Shown: one piece after another, positions 8,899 to 18,102 of the stretch
How positions within the stretch are numbered: the first letter of the stretch is position 1
Layout of the letters: every line of letters starts with the position of its first letter
NCBI GenBank assembly: GCA_003435055.1
Contig: QUMM01000001.1
Location: 62,001 to 126,000, forward strand
DNA: 64,000 nucleotides
Reading direction: 5' to 3'
Source: Lachnospiraceae bacterium OF09-6
Lineage (GTDB): Bacteria > Bacillota > Clostridia > Lachnospirales > Lachnospiraceae
Made by a program: the position numbers and the translations under genes
The notes under the pieces: generated by a model
What the model was told of the DNA's origin: nothing
Database searches by the model: none
What the model saw: the letters and a program-made list of their open reading frames with translations, nothing else

Positions 8899-9342
8899 TT
8901 ATGCTTTTCCAGTACTGCCAAATCCACCACGGTCTGTTCCATCCAGCTGATCCGTTTCTTCGAATTCGATCACCGGCTGATGTTCCATAATGCGGAACTG
9001 GCAGATACGGTCATTCACATGAATCTCTGTATCACGCATGGCCATGACCGGTACAAACCACTGATCGTTATCCCCGCAATAAGATTCATCAATCACTCCA
9101 TAATGATTTGTCTGAATCACGCCAAAATTTTTAAATGTAGAACTTCTTGGCACTACATGGGCCTCGTATCCTTTTGGCAGTTTCATGGCAATTCCAAGAG
9201 GAATCAACTTATATTCCCCCGCTTTTAATACCACATCTTCCGCCGCCCGCAGATCGATCCAGTCTGATTTTCCGTCAATATACCGCAGACGTTCTATTTT
9301 GTCTGAAAAATATTTGATCTGTATTTTTTCTGTATGTTTCAT
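8899..9342 (-). CDS. dut: dUTP diphosphatase (trimeric Dut family)
   Basis: 147 residues. It hydrolyses dUTP to dUMP and pyrophosphate, keeping uracil out of DNA. All five trimeric dUTPase motifs are visible in order: DLRAAED (motif 1), [10 protein letters not shown] (motif 2), [14 protein letters not shown] (motif 3), DRICQFRI (motif 4) and RGGFGSTG (motif 5, C-terminal arm). AAGGAG sits 6-7 nt before the ATG. It follows nrdG by about 31 nt on the same strand, so the two nucleotide-metabolism genes may be co-transcribed. Confidence 0.93.
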   Translation of the reverse strand: MKHTEKIQIKYFSDKIERLRYIDGKSDWIDLRAAEDVVLKAGEYKLIPLGIAMKLPKGYEAHVVPRSSTFKNFGVIQTNHYGVIDESYCGDNDQWFVPVMAMRDTEIHVNDRICQFRIMEHQPVIEFEETDQLDGTDRGGFGSTGKA

Positions 9343-9373
9343 TGCCTTCTCCTTGTTCTGCTATGTCGTATCT

Positions 9374-9865
9374 TCAGGAATCATGAAGCACAATCTGCCC
9401 ACTTTTCAGGCTCTCCTGCACATCAATCACTCTCTGGTTGGAGCTTCCTTTCCAGTGAAGCTGTGTATTTCTCAGAGCTTCCTCATATTTTCCATCTACC
9501 AGTACCGTCAAATACGTCATAATTTCTCTGTCTTTTATCTCCTCCCAGAGATATCCGGTATACAGCCAGATTGTTTTTTCCGGAAATCTTTCTCGAATCG
9601 TCCGTGCCAGCTCCGTCACTTCCGCTTCATTCGCCGGGAACAGCGGATCTCCTCCACTAAAGGTTATCCCCGATATATAGTTCTCGGCCAGTTGATCAAA
9701 AATCTCTTTTTTTGCTTCCTCATCAAACCTTACACCATCCTGCGGGTCCCAGGTCACCGGATTCTGACATCCTCTGCAGTGATGAGCACATCCTGATACC
9801 CAAAGTACCACACGCAGTCCATCACCGTTTAACATATCATCCTTCGTAATGTTGTGATAATTCAT
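9374..9865 (-). CDS. nrdG: Anaerobic ribonucleoside-triphosphate reductase activating protein NrdG
   Basis: 163 residues. A radical SAM enzyme that installs the glycyl radical on NrdD. The 4Fe-4S cluster motif CAHHCRGCQ (CX3CX2C) is at about residues 26-34, the SAM-binding TFSGGDPLFP near 68-77, and NGDGLRVVLWVSG precedes the cluster. Length is typical. NrdD is not in the window. The gene starts 27 nt after the trpZ-like gene; the nearest AGGAG is 14 nt from the ATG, so the start has a weak ribosome site. Confidence 0.93.
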   Translation of the reverse strand: MNYHNITKDDMLNGDGLRVVLWVSGCAHHCRGCQNPVTWDPQDGVRFDEEAKKEIFDQLAENYISGITFSGGDPLFPANEAEVTELARTIRERFPEKTIWLYTGYLWEEIKDREIMTYLTVLVDGKYEEALRNTQLHWKGSSNQRVIDVQESLKSGQIVLHDS

Positions 9866-9892
9866 AAATTGTTTTGTTTCTCCTGTGTCCTG

Positions 9893-10696
9893 TTATTTTG
9901 AGAAAAGAATCCGGTCATTATCCAGTTCCTTTCCTGCACCGGAATTAAACTTTTCCAGCAGACCATCCACCGTAATGCATTCTCTCTCTTTTCCTTCAAT
10001 ATCAAGAATAATTCTTCCACTGTCCATCATCAAAGTACGATTTCCCAGTTCCAGCGCCGAATGCATATTATGGGTAATCATCAGACAGGACAGATGATGC
10101 TCTTTTACAATTCTTTTGGTCAGATCCAGCACCTTGTCAGCTGTCGCCGGATCCAGGGCTGCTGTATGCTCATCCAGCAAAAGCAGCTTAGGCGGTATCA
10201 TAGTGGCCATCAAAAGAGTCAGAGCCTGACGCTGTCCACCAGACAGCAATCCAACCGGCTGCTTCATCCGATCTTCCAGTCCCATATCCAACACAGCCAG
10301 TCGTTCCCGAAACTGTTCTTTTTCTTTCTTAGATACACGGCTAAGATAGGCATGCTGGCTGGTAGAGGTACGCAGATAGGCGATTGCAATATTTTCCTCA
10401 ATCGTCATATTAGGTGCTGTACCTTTCATCGGATCCTGGAACAGATGTCCGATGAACTTCGCACGCTTATGCTCCGGCAAAAACGTAATATCTTCGCCAT
10501 CCAGTTCCACAAACCCTTCATCCACATAAAATCCGCCACAGATTGCATTAAACATTGTAGATTTTCCGGCCCCGTTAGAACCGATGATAGTGATAAAATC
10601 TCCATCCTTTACTTCCAGGTTCAGATGATTCAGGGCTATCTTTTCATTTACCGTTCCCTTATTGAAGGTTTTGCAAATATCTATGAGTTTTAACAT
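9893..10696 (-). CDS. trpZ: ABC transporter ATP-binding protein, probable tryptophan importer (TrpZ)
   Basis: About 267 residues. Walker A is IGSNGAGKSTMFN, the signature is LLSGGQRQALTLL, and Walker B is KLLLLDEHTAALDP. A longer frame opens at 10807, but the ATG at 10694-10696 (MLKLIDICKTFNKG) has GGGAGG eight bases upstream and follows the permease stop by 1 nt, so I take it as the start. It is the third gene of a substrate-binding/permease/ATPase set. The tryptophan assignment rests on the upstream Trp T-box, not on the protein itself. Confidence 0.85.
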   Translation of the reverse strand: MLKLIDICKTFNKGTVNEKIALNHLNLEVKDGDFITIIGSNGAGKSTMFNAICGGFYVDEGFVELDGEDITFLPEHKRAKFIGHLFQDPMKGTAPNMTIEENIAIAYLRTSTSQHAYLSRVSKKEKEQFRERLAVLDMGLEDRMKQPVGLLSGGQRQALTLLMATMIPPKLLLLDEHTAALDPATADKVLDLTKRIVKEHHLSCLMITHNMHSALELGNRTLMMDSGRIILDIEGKERECITVDGLLEKFNSGAGKELDNDRILFSK

Positions 10697-10697
10697 C

Positions 10698-11645
10698 TTA
10701 TCTGCCTCCCTTCTGCTGTTCATATAAGGCTTTATGGCGCAGCAAAGCTGCCCGTTTGGTCTTCTGCAATGCAAGGATCTCTTTGATGGCAGGAATTGAA
10801 ATCGCAATACCTACAATCACTGCTGACACCAGTTTCAAAGCAGACGCCGGCAGATTAAATCTCAGAGCGATCGCTACAATCACACGGTACAGACAGGAGC
10901 CAAGAATCACTCCCAGGATTCTGACTTTTATAGTTCTGCGTCCAAAAATAGTCTCACCAATAATCAGAGATGCCAAAGCTACGGTCACCATTCCAGTTCC
11001 CATATTCACATCAACTGATTTCTGATATTCTCCCAGAAGGCATCCTGCAAGCGCTGTCATGGCGCCACCCATACAGAGTCCAACCGTTGTCGTCATGGCC
11101 GGATTGATAGAAGAACTTTTTACCATCGCAATATTATTTCCTGTTGCACGAATCGATAATCCAAGACGGGTTCCCAGAAAAAGTGCCAGGAGAACTGCAA
11201 TGATCACCAGGAAAATCAGTGCTACGATCATCTTGCTGTAGCTTTCCAGTGCGGTTCCTTTTAACAGTTCCTTCATCATGGAAAATACGGTTGTAGTAGT
11301 ATTCATGTTCAGATTCGATTTTCCCATAATGCAGATGTTGACAGTATAAAGTCCGGTATTTACAATGATTCCAGCCAGCATACTCTCTACTTTCATCTTA
11401 GTCTGCAAAAATGCATTCACCAGACCAGATAACACTCCGGCCGCCATAGCTGCAAACAAAGCCAGAAAAGGATGACCCGCCAATGCTACCACTGCTCCGG
11501 CTGCCGCTCCCATTGTATAACATCCATCTGTGGAAAGATCACAGACATTCAGCATGGAATAGGTAAGGAACAGTGCCAGTGCAATGATTCCATAGATAAT
11601 TCCCAGTTCCAACGCGCTCTGTATCAGGGCCCATGTAATAAACAT
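10698..11645 (-). CDS. trpY: ABC transporter permease, probable tryptophan importer (TrpY)
   Basis: 315 residues, strongly hydrophobic with roughly eight or nine membrane segments, resembling the branched-chain-type permeases of the TrpXYZ family (uncharacterised amino-acid ABC systems). Visible landmarks are LTYSMLNVCDLSTDGCYTMG near the N-terminus and TRLGLSIRATGNNIAMVKS in the cytoplasmic coupling region near residue 160. It lies 14 nt after trpX and 1 nt before trpZ, a compact three-gene operon. Confidence 0.85.
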   Translation of the reverse strand: MFITWALIQSALELGIIYGIIALALFLTYSMLNVCDLSTDGCYTMGAAAGAVVALAGHPFLALFAAMAAGVLSGLVNAFLQTKMKVESMLAGIIVNTGLYTVNICIMGKSNLNMNTTTTVFSMMKELLKGTALESYSKMIVALIFLVIIAVLLALFLGTRLGLSIRATGNNIAMVKSSSINPAMTTTVGLCMGGAMTALAGCLLGEYQKSVDVNMGTGMVTVALASLIIGETIFGRRTIKVRILGVILGSCLYRVIVAIALRFNLPASALKLVSAVIVGIAISIPAIKEILALQKTKRAALLRHKALYEQQKGGR

Positions 11646-11659
11646 ATTTTTTCTCCTTT

Positions 11660-12682
11660 TTATTCAGCAAAGCTTTCCGCTGTCTGAATTTCTACAAAAT
11701 CTGTGCAGTAATCGCTGAATGCTTCTTTAATTGTATCCAGATCAAATCCAATTGCTTCACAGGTATCTGTATTCACTGTTGCAATACCATTGTCAAAAGT
11801 CTGAACCGGCGTTGCTGCCACATCTGCATCACCAGTCAGTACTTCTGCAACCATATCTGCAGTTGCCACACCCAGGTTTGCATAATCTACACCATAGCCG
11901 CAGAACGCTCCGTTCAGTGCAAATGAATCAGCTCCGGTATAGTGTGGGATCTTTGCATCATGAAACAGTTCATAAATAGAAAGTTCTGCTGTCATGATGG
12001 TATTGTCCGTTGGTGTAAATACTGCTTCTACGCCATCCGCAATCAGAGACTGAGCTGCCAGAATTACATCATCAGTAGTGGAACCTGTTTTTTCTTCGTA
12101 TTCGATTCCATTTTCTTCACAAAATGCAATTGCATCCTGAATAGCATTCTGAGAAGAATCCTGTGCCGTGTCATATAACAGACCTACTTTTTTCAGATCT
12201 GGATTCGCTGCCAGCATAAGCTTCATAATCGTTGCGGTATCCAGAGCATCTGAAGTTCCGGTTATATTTCCACCAGGAGCATCCATAGATTCTACCAGTC
12301 CTGCTCCCACCGGATCAGACACTGCCGAGAAGATTACCGGAATATCCGTATCTTCTGTTGCGGACTGCATCACCATGGCAACCGGAGTCGCAATTGCTAC
12401 AATCACATCTACCTGGTCAGCCAGCAGATCCGTGGAGATCTGATTCAGCACAGAGGAGTCTGCCTGTGCATTTGAAAAATAATCTGCGTAATTAAAGGTA
12501 ACACCCAGTTCCTCTCCCTTTGCATCCAGTTCTTTTTCAATATTCTCTGTGATCTGATTCAGGGATGCATCATCTACATACTGTACAATTCCAACCTTAT
12601 AATCCTCTGCCATTGCGGTTGCTGCCATTGCTGAGGTAATTGCTACCATAACTGCTACACTTGTGAACACTTTCTTTTTCAT
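11660..12682 (-). CDS. trpX: ABC transporter substrate-binding protein, probable tryptophan binder (TrpX)
   Basis: About 340 residues. The N-terminus KKKVFTSVAVMVAITSAMAATAMA is a signal peptide with a likely signal-peptidase I site (AMA|ED); no lipobox cysteine is seen, unusual for a Gram-positive binding protein. The mature part (YKVGIVQYVDDASLNQI, DVIVAIATPVAMVMQSATED, VIFSAVSDPVGAGLV) matches the TrpX/DUF534-type periplasmic-binding family. A start at 12703 is possible, but its codons contain the AGGAG that serves the ATG at 12680-12682. It is controlled by the Trp T-box upstream. Confidence 0.85.
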   Translation of the reverse strand: MKKKVFTSVAVMVAITSAMAATAMAEDYKVGIVQYVDDASLNQITENIEKELDAKGEELGVTFNYADYFSNAQADSSVLNQISTDLLADQVDVIVAIATPVAMVMQSATEDTDIPVIFSAVSDPVGAGLVESMDAPGGNITGTSDALDTATIMKLMLAANPDLKKVGLLYDTAQDSSQNAIQDAIAFCEENGIEYEEKTGSTTDDVILAAQSLIADGVEAVFTPTDNTIMTAELSIYELFHDAKIPHYTGADSFALNGAFCGYGVDYANLGVATADMVAEVLTGDADVAATPVQTFDNGIATVNTDTCEAIGFDLDTIKEAFSDYCTDFVEIQTAESFAE

Positions 12683-12793
12683 AATACGTTTTCTCCTTTT
12701 CATTAAAAAAATTTTTGAAATCTTGAAATCACTTTTTTATGAATGCAGTGCTGATGGCAGTTTGTGAAATGAGAATTACTTTATCTTATAGGA

Positions 12794-13100
12794 CAAAAAA
12801 CCGCCTCAAGCTATCTGCCTGAGACGGTAATAAAATTCTTATTATCGCGGTACCACTCAACTTGACGTCTGTGACGTCCTCTTTCGCATGTACATTCATA
12901 CACTCCTGATTGATAACGGGTTCGGTTCCCGACAACGCCTACTCTGTATCTCTATGATAATCGGTGATCCATTTCAGGCTGCCCTCGAAAGCCCATTCAG
13001 CAAATCGCTCTATACTGCAATTCCACCATCTGCAGTTCTCTGTAATACAACGGATAAGCTTACTTCTCTTTCTCATCGGTTTGGTTTGTGATTTGTTGTG
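12794..13100 (-). promoter_or_regulatory. T-box leader, tryptophan specifier, before trpXYZ
   Basis: The minus strand shows the T-box sequence GAGTGGTACCGCG (12845-12857), the stem I motifs AGAGAACTGCAG...GGTGGAA, and the stem I closing GAGTAGGC. In TGAAATGGATCACC the specifier reads TGG (Trp) by alignment to the usual GAA-N-NNN-A layout; ATG (Met) is one base off and cannot be fully excluded. The terminator/antiterminator stem ACCGTCTCA/TGAGGCGGT (12800-12828) ends in TTTTTT. Uncharged tRNA-Trp should allow readthrough into trpX. Confidence 0.88.
12795..12828 (-). terminator. Terminator of the Trp T-box
   Basis: ACCGTCTCA pairs with TGAGGCGGT (one G-U) around GGCAGATAGCT and is followed by six T on the minus strand. 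Confidence 0.85.
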
Positions 13101-13103
13101 GTT

Positions 13104-13132
13104 AGTCTAGCACTGTAATGTGTAAATGTCAA
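13104..13132 (-). promoter_or_regulatory. Promoter of the trpXYZ leader
   Basis: Minus strand: -35 TTGACA (13127-13132), 17-nt spacer, -10 TAGACT (13104-13109). It lies only 13 nt downstream of the pgi stop. I see no clear terminator between pgi and this promoter. Confidence 0.82.
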
Positions 13133-13144
13133 GCATTTCATGCA

Positions 13145-14728
13145 TTAAATATTCAATAAATCACTAAATACCTTCAGCGCACCGTCTGTCTCATGAGCCA
13201 GGACACGTTTTGCCAGTACCTTACCCAGCTGAACGCCTTCCTGATCAAAGCTATTCACATTCCAAAGGAATCCCTGGAACATTACTTTGTTCTCAAAATG
13301 TGCCAGAAGTGCTCCCAGGCTTCCAGGATTCACCTGATCACCAATGATAATACTGGATGGACGTCCACCTTCAAAGTTCTTATTGCGGTTGTCGTCTTCT
13401 TTACCGCAGGCAAATGCGATGATCTGAGCTGCTACATTCGCGCAGAGCTTCTGCTGGCTTGTGCTTCCCTGAATCTCCACATCAGTGTCCATCTGGTTGT
13501 TACGATATCCTACAAACTGAAGCGGCACAATATCGGTTCCCTGATGAAGGAGCTGATAAAAAGAGTGCTGTCCATTAGTTCCAGGTTCGCCAAAGATCAC
13601 CGGTCCAGTCACATAATCTACCGGTTCACCGAAACGGTTTACTGATTTTCCATTGGACTCCATATCCAACTGCTGCAGATGTGCCGGGAAGCGACTCAGT
13701 GCCTGAGAATATGGGAGTACAGCAGTACTTGGATAACCCAGTACATTGCGCTCATAGACACCAATCAGAGCATCCAGCATAGCAGGGTTCTGTAATGCAT
13801 CTGCATTGGCAGACAGTTTGTCCTCCTCTGCTGCACCGTCCAGGAACTGTGCAAATGTCTCCGGTCCAAATGCCAGAGATAATACTGCTCCTCCTACTGC
13901 TGAAGTAGAAGAATAACGTCCTCCGATATAATCATCCATAAAGAATGCTGCCAGATAATCATCGCTCTTTGCCAGAGGAGAAGTTTCACTGGTTACTGCA
14001 ATCATATGTCTGGACGGATCCAGTCCTGCATTCTTCAGAGCATCTTTCACGAATGCCTCGTTTGTCAGTGTCTCCAGGGTAGTTCCTGACTTCGATACCA
14101 ATACAAAGATAGCATGTGCCACATCGATGCCGTACAATACTGCTGCTGCATCATCCGGGTCTACATTGCTGATAAATTTTGCTTCCATCTTGAAGGTATC
14201 ATGTTTCTTTGCCCAGTTTTCCAGTGCCAGATACATAGCACGAGGTCCAAGGTCACTTCCACCAATACCGATCTGCACTACCGTAGTGAATTTCTCACCT
14301 GCTGCATTGGTAATCTCACCATTATGTACTTTCCTGGCAAACTCTGCTATCTTCTGCTGCTGTTCTACATAGAATGCACGCTTATCCACGCCGTCTGCCA
14401 TCACTTTGTCCCCAAGCTGTCCTCTGGTCAGCTGATGAAGAACCAGACGTTTTTCTCCTGTATTGATCACTTCTCCATTATAAAGAGCTGCAAATTTCTC
14501 TGTCAGCTGTGCTTCTTCTGCCAGCTTCTTCAGTACTGCCAGAATATTGTCATCCACCTGCTTTGCAGCAAAGTGATATGTCAGTCCTTCTGCCATTGGC
14601 ACACTGTATTTTTTCACACGGTCTGCACCGTTTTCTCCTGTCATCGCCTCTTTCAGGTTCACCTTTTTTGCATTGGCAAGTTCCTGATATGCTGCAAGCG
14701 TATCCAGATTTTTCCAGGTAATCATCAT
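13145..14728 (-). CDS. pgi: Glucose-6-phosphate isomerase
   Basis: About 527 residues. It interconverts glucose-6-phosphate and fructose-6-phosphate in the cytosol. Family landmarks include QIGIGGSDLGPRAMYLALE, VSKSGTTLETLTNEAF, DDYIGGRYSSTSAVGG, and GEPGTNGQHSFYQLLHQG near residue 375. AAGGAGG lies five bases before the ATG at 14726-14728; a second ATG follows directly and could also be used. A likely promoter is at 14793-14821. It belongs to the longer, Clostridia/Bacteroides-like form of PGI. Confidence 0.94.
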   Translation of the reverse strand: MMITWKNLDTLAAYQELANAKKVNLKEAMTGENGADRVKKYSVPMAEGLTYHFAAKQVDDNILAVLKKLAEEAQLTEKFAALYNGEVINTGEKRLVLHQLTRGQLGDKVMADGVDKRAFYVEQQQKIAEFARKVHNGEITNAAGEKFTTVVQIGIGGSDLGPRAMYLALENWAKKHDTFKMEAKFISNVDPDDAAAVLYGIDVAHAIFVLVSKSGTTLETLTNEAFVKDALKNAGLDPSRHMIAVTSETSPLAKSDDYLAAFFMDDYIGGRYSSTSAVGGAVLSLAFGPETFAQFLDGAAEEDKLSANADALQNPAMLDALIGVYERNVLGYPSTAVLPYSQALSRFPAHLQQLDMESNGKSVNRFGEPVDYVTGPVIFGEPGTNGQHSFYQLLHQGTDIVPLQFVGYRNNQMDTDVEIQGSTSQQKLCANVAAQIIAFACGKEDDNRNKNFEGGRPSSIIIGDQVNPGSLGALLAHFENKVMFQGFLWNVNSFDQEGVQLGKVLAKRVLAHETDGALKVFSDLLNI

Positions 14729-14792
14729 TGATTCCTCCTTCAATTCATCCTATGCATCACCGGACTCTTCCGCATGACGCACTCATGGAATT

Positions 14793-14821
14793 ATTATAAT
14801 ATTAAATTCATTTAAAAACAA
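14793..14821 (-). promoter_or_regulatory. Probable pgi promoter
   Basis: Minus strand: -35 TTGTTT (14816-14821), 17-nt AT-rich spacer, -10 TATAAT (14793-14798), about 65 nt before the pgi start and just past the degV terminator. Confidence 0.65.
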
Positions 14822-14859
14822 GAAAAATCACCAGACAATCTCATTTCCTGTCTGGTGAT
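14822..14859 (-). terminator. Terminator after degV
   Basis: Minus strand: ATCACCAGACA and TGTCTGGTGAT form a perfect 11-bp stem around GGAAATGAGAT, followed by TTTTTC. Confidence 0.9.
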
Positions 14860-14880
14860 CTGGTTGTTCCGGTCATACTT

Positions 14881-15720
14881 TTATACTACCGCAATAATTC
14901 CTCCATCATTGGCGTACATACTGCTGACTCCTGCCGTATCCACCACGATAATATCTTTCAGATGCAGACGTCTGTTCAATTCATCCCGCACCATCTCTGC
15001 TCTCTGTGGACAGTTGCAATGAGAAAGTGCCAGAATCCGATCCTGATCCTGTCCCACATATTCTACAATAGCATCTGTCATCTTTACCAGCGCTTTATTC
15101 ATCCCTCTGGCCTGAGCAAGCTGCTCAATGGTTCCTTCCGGTGTGGCTGTCATCACCGGTTTAATCTTCAACGCAGTAGCAAGAATCGCCTTCATATGAC
15201 TGAGCCGGCCATTCTTACGCAGGGTTTCCAGCGACTCCAGCACAAACCAGGTATTCTGTTTCTCAATATACGCCTCTACCTGCTCTACTACTTCTTCAAA
15301 TGCCATGCCTGCTTCTTCACATTCCTGAATTTTCAATCCAATCAGTGTCTCTCCCACGGACGCCGATCTGGAATTAAATACATAGGCCTTTTTCTCCGGA
15401 TGCTCTTCCAGGAACAGATTCTTTCCCAGTTCTGCGCTGTTATAGGAACCGCTCAGTTCAGAAGAAAGTGTCACCGCATATACATGGTCTGCCCCGCAGT
15501 CAAACTTATCACGAAAGCTCTCCGGGGAAGGGCAGGCCGACTTCGGACAGTTCGGACTTTCCGCCACCAGCTTCAGGAACTGATGCTGATCAAATGTCTC
15601 ATCATCTACAATGGTATGATCATCTACATATAATGTTAACGCTGCTGAACCAAAATGTTCATCTGCCTTCATCGCTTCTGTCAGTTCTCCGCAGCTGTCA
15701 ATAATAATCTTATAACTCAT
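14881..15720 (-). CDS. DegV family fatty-acid-binding protein
   Basis: About 279 residues. DegV (FakB-like) proteins bind a fatty acid between two lobes. The sequence shows the N-terminal IIIDSCGELTEAM, the PKSACPSPESFRDKF segment with the family's TSxPSP-like loop, VYAVTLSSELSGSYNSA, and RKNGRLSHMKA near residue 170. No FakA kinase partner is visible nearby. The ATG at 15718-15720 has GGAGG nine bases upstream; the GTG at 15727-15729 lies too close to this site. The biological role in this genome is unknown. Confidence 0.9.
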   Translation of the reverse strand: MSYKIIIDSCGELTEAMKADEHFGSAALTLYVDDHTIVDDETFDQHQFLKLVAESPNCPKSACPSPESFRDKFDCGADHVYAVTLSSELSGSYNSAELGKNLFLEEHPEKKAYVFNSRSASVGETLIGLKIQECEEAGMAFEEVVEQVEAYIEKQNTWFVLESLETLRKNGRLSHMKAILATALKIKPVMTATPEGTIEQLAQARGMNKALVKMTDAIVEYVGQDQDRILALSHCNCPQRAEMVRDELNRRLHLKDIIVVDTAGVSSMYANDGGIIAVV

Positions 15721-15830
15721 TAATTTCACCCTCCGGCTTCAGGCTGTTTCTTTATCCCAAAGCAATTCTGTATTTTCATCTAAAGATATTCACATTTCTT
15801 AACATAGTTTTTAATACTACATTATAGTAA

Positions 15831-15836
15831 CACATA
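15831..15836 (-). promoter_or_regulatory. Probable -10 box of the degV promoter
   Basis: Minus strand TATAAT about 110 nt before the degV start; no good -35 hexamer is seen 17 nt upstream, so this is tentative. Confidence 0.4.
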
Positions 15837-15872
15837 TATTTGCATTTGAAAAGAGGGATTTCCTATGAAATT

Positions 15873-15911
15873 AAAAAAGCCATTCAGTCAGATTTCTCCA
15901 ACCGAATGGCT
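15873..15911 (-). terminator. Terminator after htpG
   Basis: Minus strand: AGCCATTC pairs with GAATGGCT across a loop of about 20 nt and is followed by TTTTTAATTT, 20-60 nt past the htpG stop. Confidence 0.8.
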
Positions 15912-15929
15912 CTCTGCTTTTCTTATGTT

Positions 15930-17999
15930 TTACTGTACCAGTTTGGTCATGATTTCATTGCTGCGTGCAATAAACTTTGTCATGGCTTCCGGTGAAAGTG
16001 GTGCATGGCTGAGCATCGCCAGATCGTAAAGCTGCTCACAGATCATCGGCACATATTCGCCATCCTTATGCTCCAGAATATACTGTACCAGATGGTTCTT
16101 TGCATTCAATACCAGTGTCTCAGCACCGCCGAACATCGCCGGATCCATGCCTCCCATATTGTACATCTTCATCATATCCTGCATACGTCTGCTTTCTTCA
16201 GAGAGCGTGATCATAGATGCTACAGATTCATTCTTCAGATTCTCTGCTTTCACATCCAGTTTGTCTTTTCCAAGGGCTTTACGGAACACTTCTGTCAGTG
16301 TATCTACCGTCTCTTTTGTCACCTCTTCTGCATCTGCAGCTTTTAAAGTATCATTGACATCTGAATCGATGCGTTTAAACTGAACATTCTCTTTCTTCTG
16401 TTCTACCAGAGAGATAAATGGAGAGTCAATATTATGTTTCAGAATCACAGCATCCAGCCCTTCTTCTTTGAACATATTGATGTACTGGCTCTGTTGTACC
16501 TCGTCTGTCACATAGAACAAAGTAGTCTTTGGTGCATCCTCTTTCTTATCCAGGTCTTCCTCGAATTCCGCCTCTTCCTTCTTCTCCTGAGTATCTGTAG
16601 TCTCTGTCGTATCCTCTTTCTTGTTCTCTGCAATGAAGTCATCCAGTGTCAGATACTTACCATCAATATTCTTAACCAGAATGTAGTCCATCATACGTTC
16701 ACAGAACTTGCTGTCCTTGATACATCCATATTTAATAAATGGGCTGATATCATCCCAGTATTTCTCATAATTCTCACGGTCTGTCTTACACATACCACTG
16801 AGCTTATCAGCCACTTTCTTGCTGATATAATCCGAAATCTTCTTTACAAATCCATCATTCTGCAATGCACTTCTGGATACGTTCAGTGGCAGATCCGGAC
16901 AATCAATCACACCTTTCAGCAGCATCAGGAATTCCGGGATCACTTCTTTAATGTTATCTGCAATGAACACCTGATTGTTATATAACTTGATCGTTCCTTC
17001 AATAGAATCATACTCGGTGTTGATCTTCGGGAAATACAGAATACCCTTTAAGTTAAACGGATAATCCATGTTCAGGTGGATCCAGAACAGTGGCTCCTTG
17101 TAATCCAGAAATACCTTACGGTAAAACTCCAGATATTCTTCATCTGTGCAGTCATTTGGATGCCTGGTCCAAAGAGGATGGGTATCACTGATAGAAACCG
17201 GGCGTTTCTTGATCTTTGCCTTTTCCTTTGCCGGAGATACTTCTACTACCTCTTTTTCCCCATTTTCATTTTCCTTTTCCTCTGTCTTGGCTTCTTCGTG
17301 AATATATTCTATTACCTCATCGGTATCCAGAACCTCTTCCTTGAGAATTGTCTCATACTGCGGCTCTGCATCTGCGTTAGTCAGAAAAATCTCAGTCGGC
17401 ATGAAAGAACAATACTTCTCCAGCACTTCACGTGCACGGTATTCATTGGCAAATTCCAGACTTTCTTCATTTAAAAACAGCGTAATCTCGGTACCAACTG
17501 TTGTACGATTCCCTGTCTCCATCTGATAACTGGTACCGCCATCACATTCCCAATGTACCGGTTCTGCACCTTCTTTATAAGAAAGCGTATCAATGTGTAC
17601 TTCATCTGCTACCATAAATGCAGAATAGAATCCCAGTCCAAAGTGACCGATGATCTCATCCCCATTCGCATTATCCTTATATTTTTCAATAAAGTCTGTT
17701 GCTCCGGAAAATGCAATCTGTGTAATATATTCTTCTACCTCTTCCGGTGTCATACCAAGACCATTATCGATAAACTTCATGGTCTTGTCCTTTGCACTGA
17801 TCACCACTTCTACTTTTCCTTTATAATCTTCAGGAAGGGTATAATCACCGATCAACGCCAGCTTCTTTAACTTGGTAATGGCATCACATCCATTGGATAC
17901 CAGCTCGCGCATAAAAATATCGTGGTCAGAATAAAGCCACTTTTTTATAATCGGAAAAATATTCTCACTGTTAATAGAAAGACTTCCTGTTTTGTTCAT
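15930..17999 (-). CDS. htpG: Molecular chaperone HtpG (Hsp90)
   Basis: About 689 residues. The GHKL ATPase domain at the N-terminus has FMRELVSNGCDAITKLKK, the DNGLGMTPEEV motif and GHFGLGFYSAFMVAD. The middle domain carries GVIDCPDLPLNVSRSALQND. An acidic linker (about residues 230-260) and a second acidic stretch (about 490-520, EKKEEAEFEEDLDKKED) are longer than in E. coli HtpG. GAGAGGTG precedes the ATG at 17997-17999; the GTG at 18008 is less likely. The promoter at 18067-18095 has a CIRCE box just upstream, suggesting HrcA control. Confidence 0.95.
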   Translation of the reverse strand: MNKTGSLSINSENIFPIIKKWLYSDHDIFMRELVSNGCDAITKLKKLALIGDYTLPEDYKGKVEVVISAKDKTMKFIDNGLGMTPEEVEEYITQIAFSGATDFIEKYKDNANGDEIIGHFGLGFYSAFMVADEVHIDTLSYKEGAEPVHWECDGGTSYQMETGNRTTVGTEITLFLNEESLEFANEYRAREVLEKYCSFMPTEIFLTNADAEPQYETILKEEVLDTDEVIEYIHEEAKTEEKENENGEKEVVEVSPAKEKAKIKKRPVSISDTHPLWTRHPNDCTDEEYLEFYRKVFLDYKEPLFWIHLNMDYPFNLKGILYFPKINTEYDSIEGTIKLYNNQVFIADNIKEVIPEFLMLLKGVIDCPDLPLNVSRSALQNDGFVKKISDYISKKVADKLSGMCKTDRENYEKYWDDISPFIKYGCIKDSKFCERMMDYILVKNIDGKYLTLDDFIAENKKEDTTETTDTQEKKEEAEFEEDLDKKEDAPKTTLFYVTDEVQQSQYINMFKEEGLDAVILKHNIDSPFISLVEQKKENVQFKRIDSDVNDTLKAADAEEVTKETVDTLTEVFRKALGKDKLDVKAENLKNESVASMITLSEESRRMQDMMKMYNMGGMDPAMFGGAETLVLNAKNHLVQYILEHKDGEYVPMICEQLYDLAMLSHAPLSPEAMTKFIARSNEIMTKLVQ

Positions 18000-18066
18000 A
18001 GTAATCACCTCTCGTAAAATTTGGTTATAATCTTATGGGGTTCTTTTCCCCTTACCATTTAACAAG

Positions 18067-18095
18067 AGTATAATACCAGGAAATAGAGATGTCAA
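18067..18095 (-). promoter_or_regulatory. htpG promoter
   Basis: Minus strand: -35 TTGACA (18090-18095), 17-nt spacer, -10 TATACT (18067-18072), about 65 nt before the htpG start. Confidence 0.88.
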
Positions 18096-18102
18096 GGAAA
18101 AA

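Noticed and set aside
14114..14731. A 205-codon plus-strand frame antisense to pgi
   Set aside because: The composition (many Cys, Phe, His) is typical of reverse-complement shadows, and the pgi frame is fully conserved.
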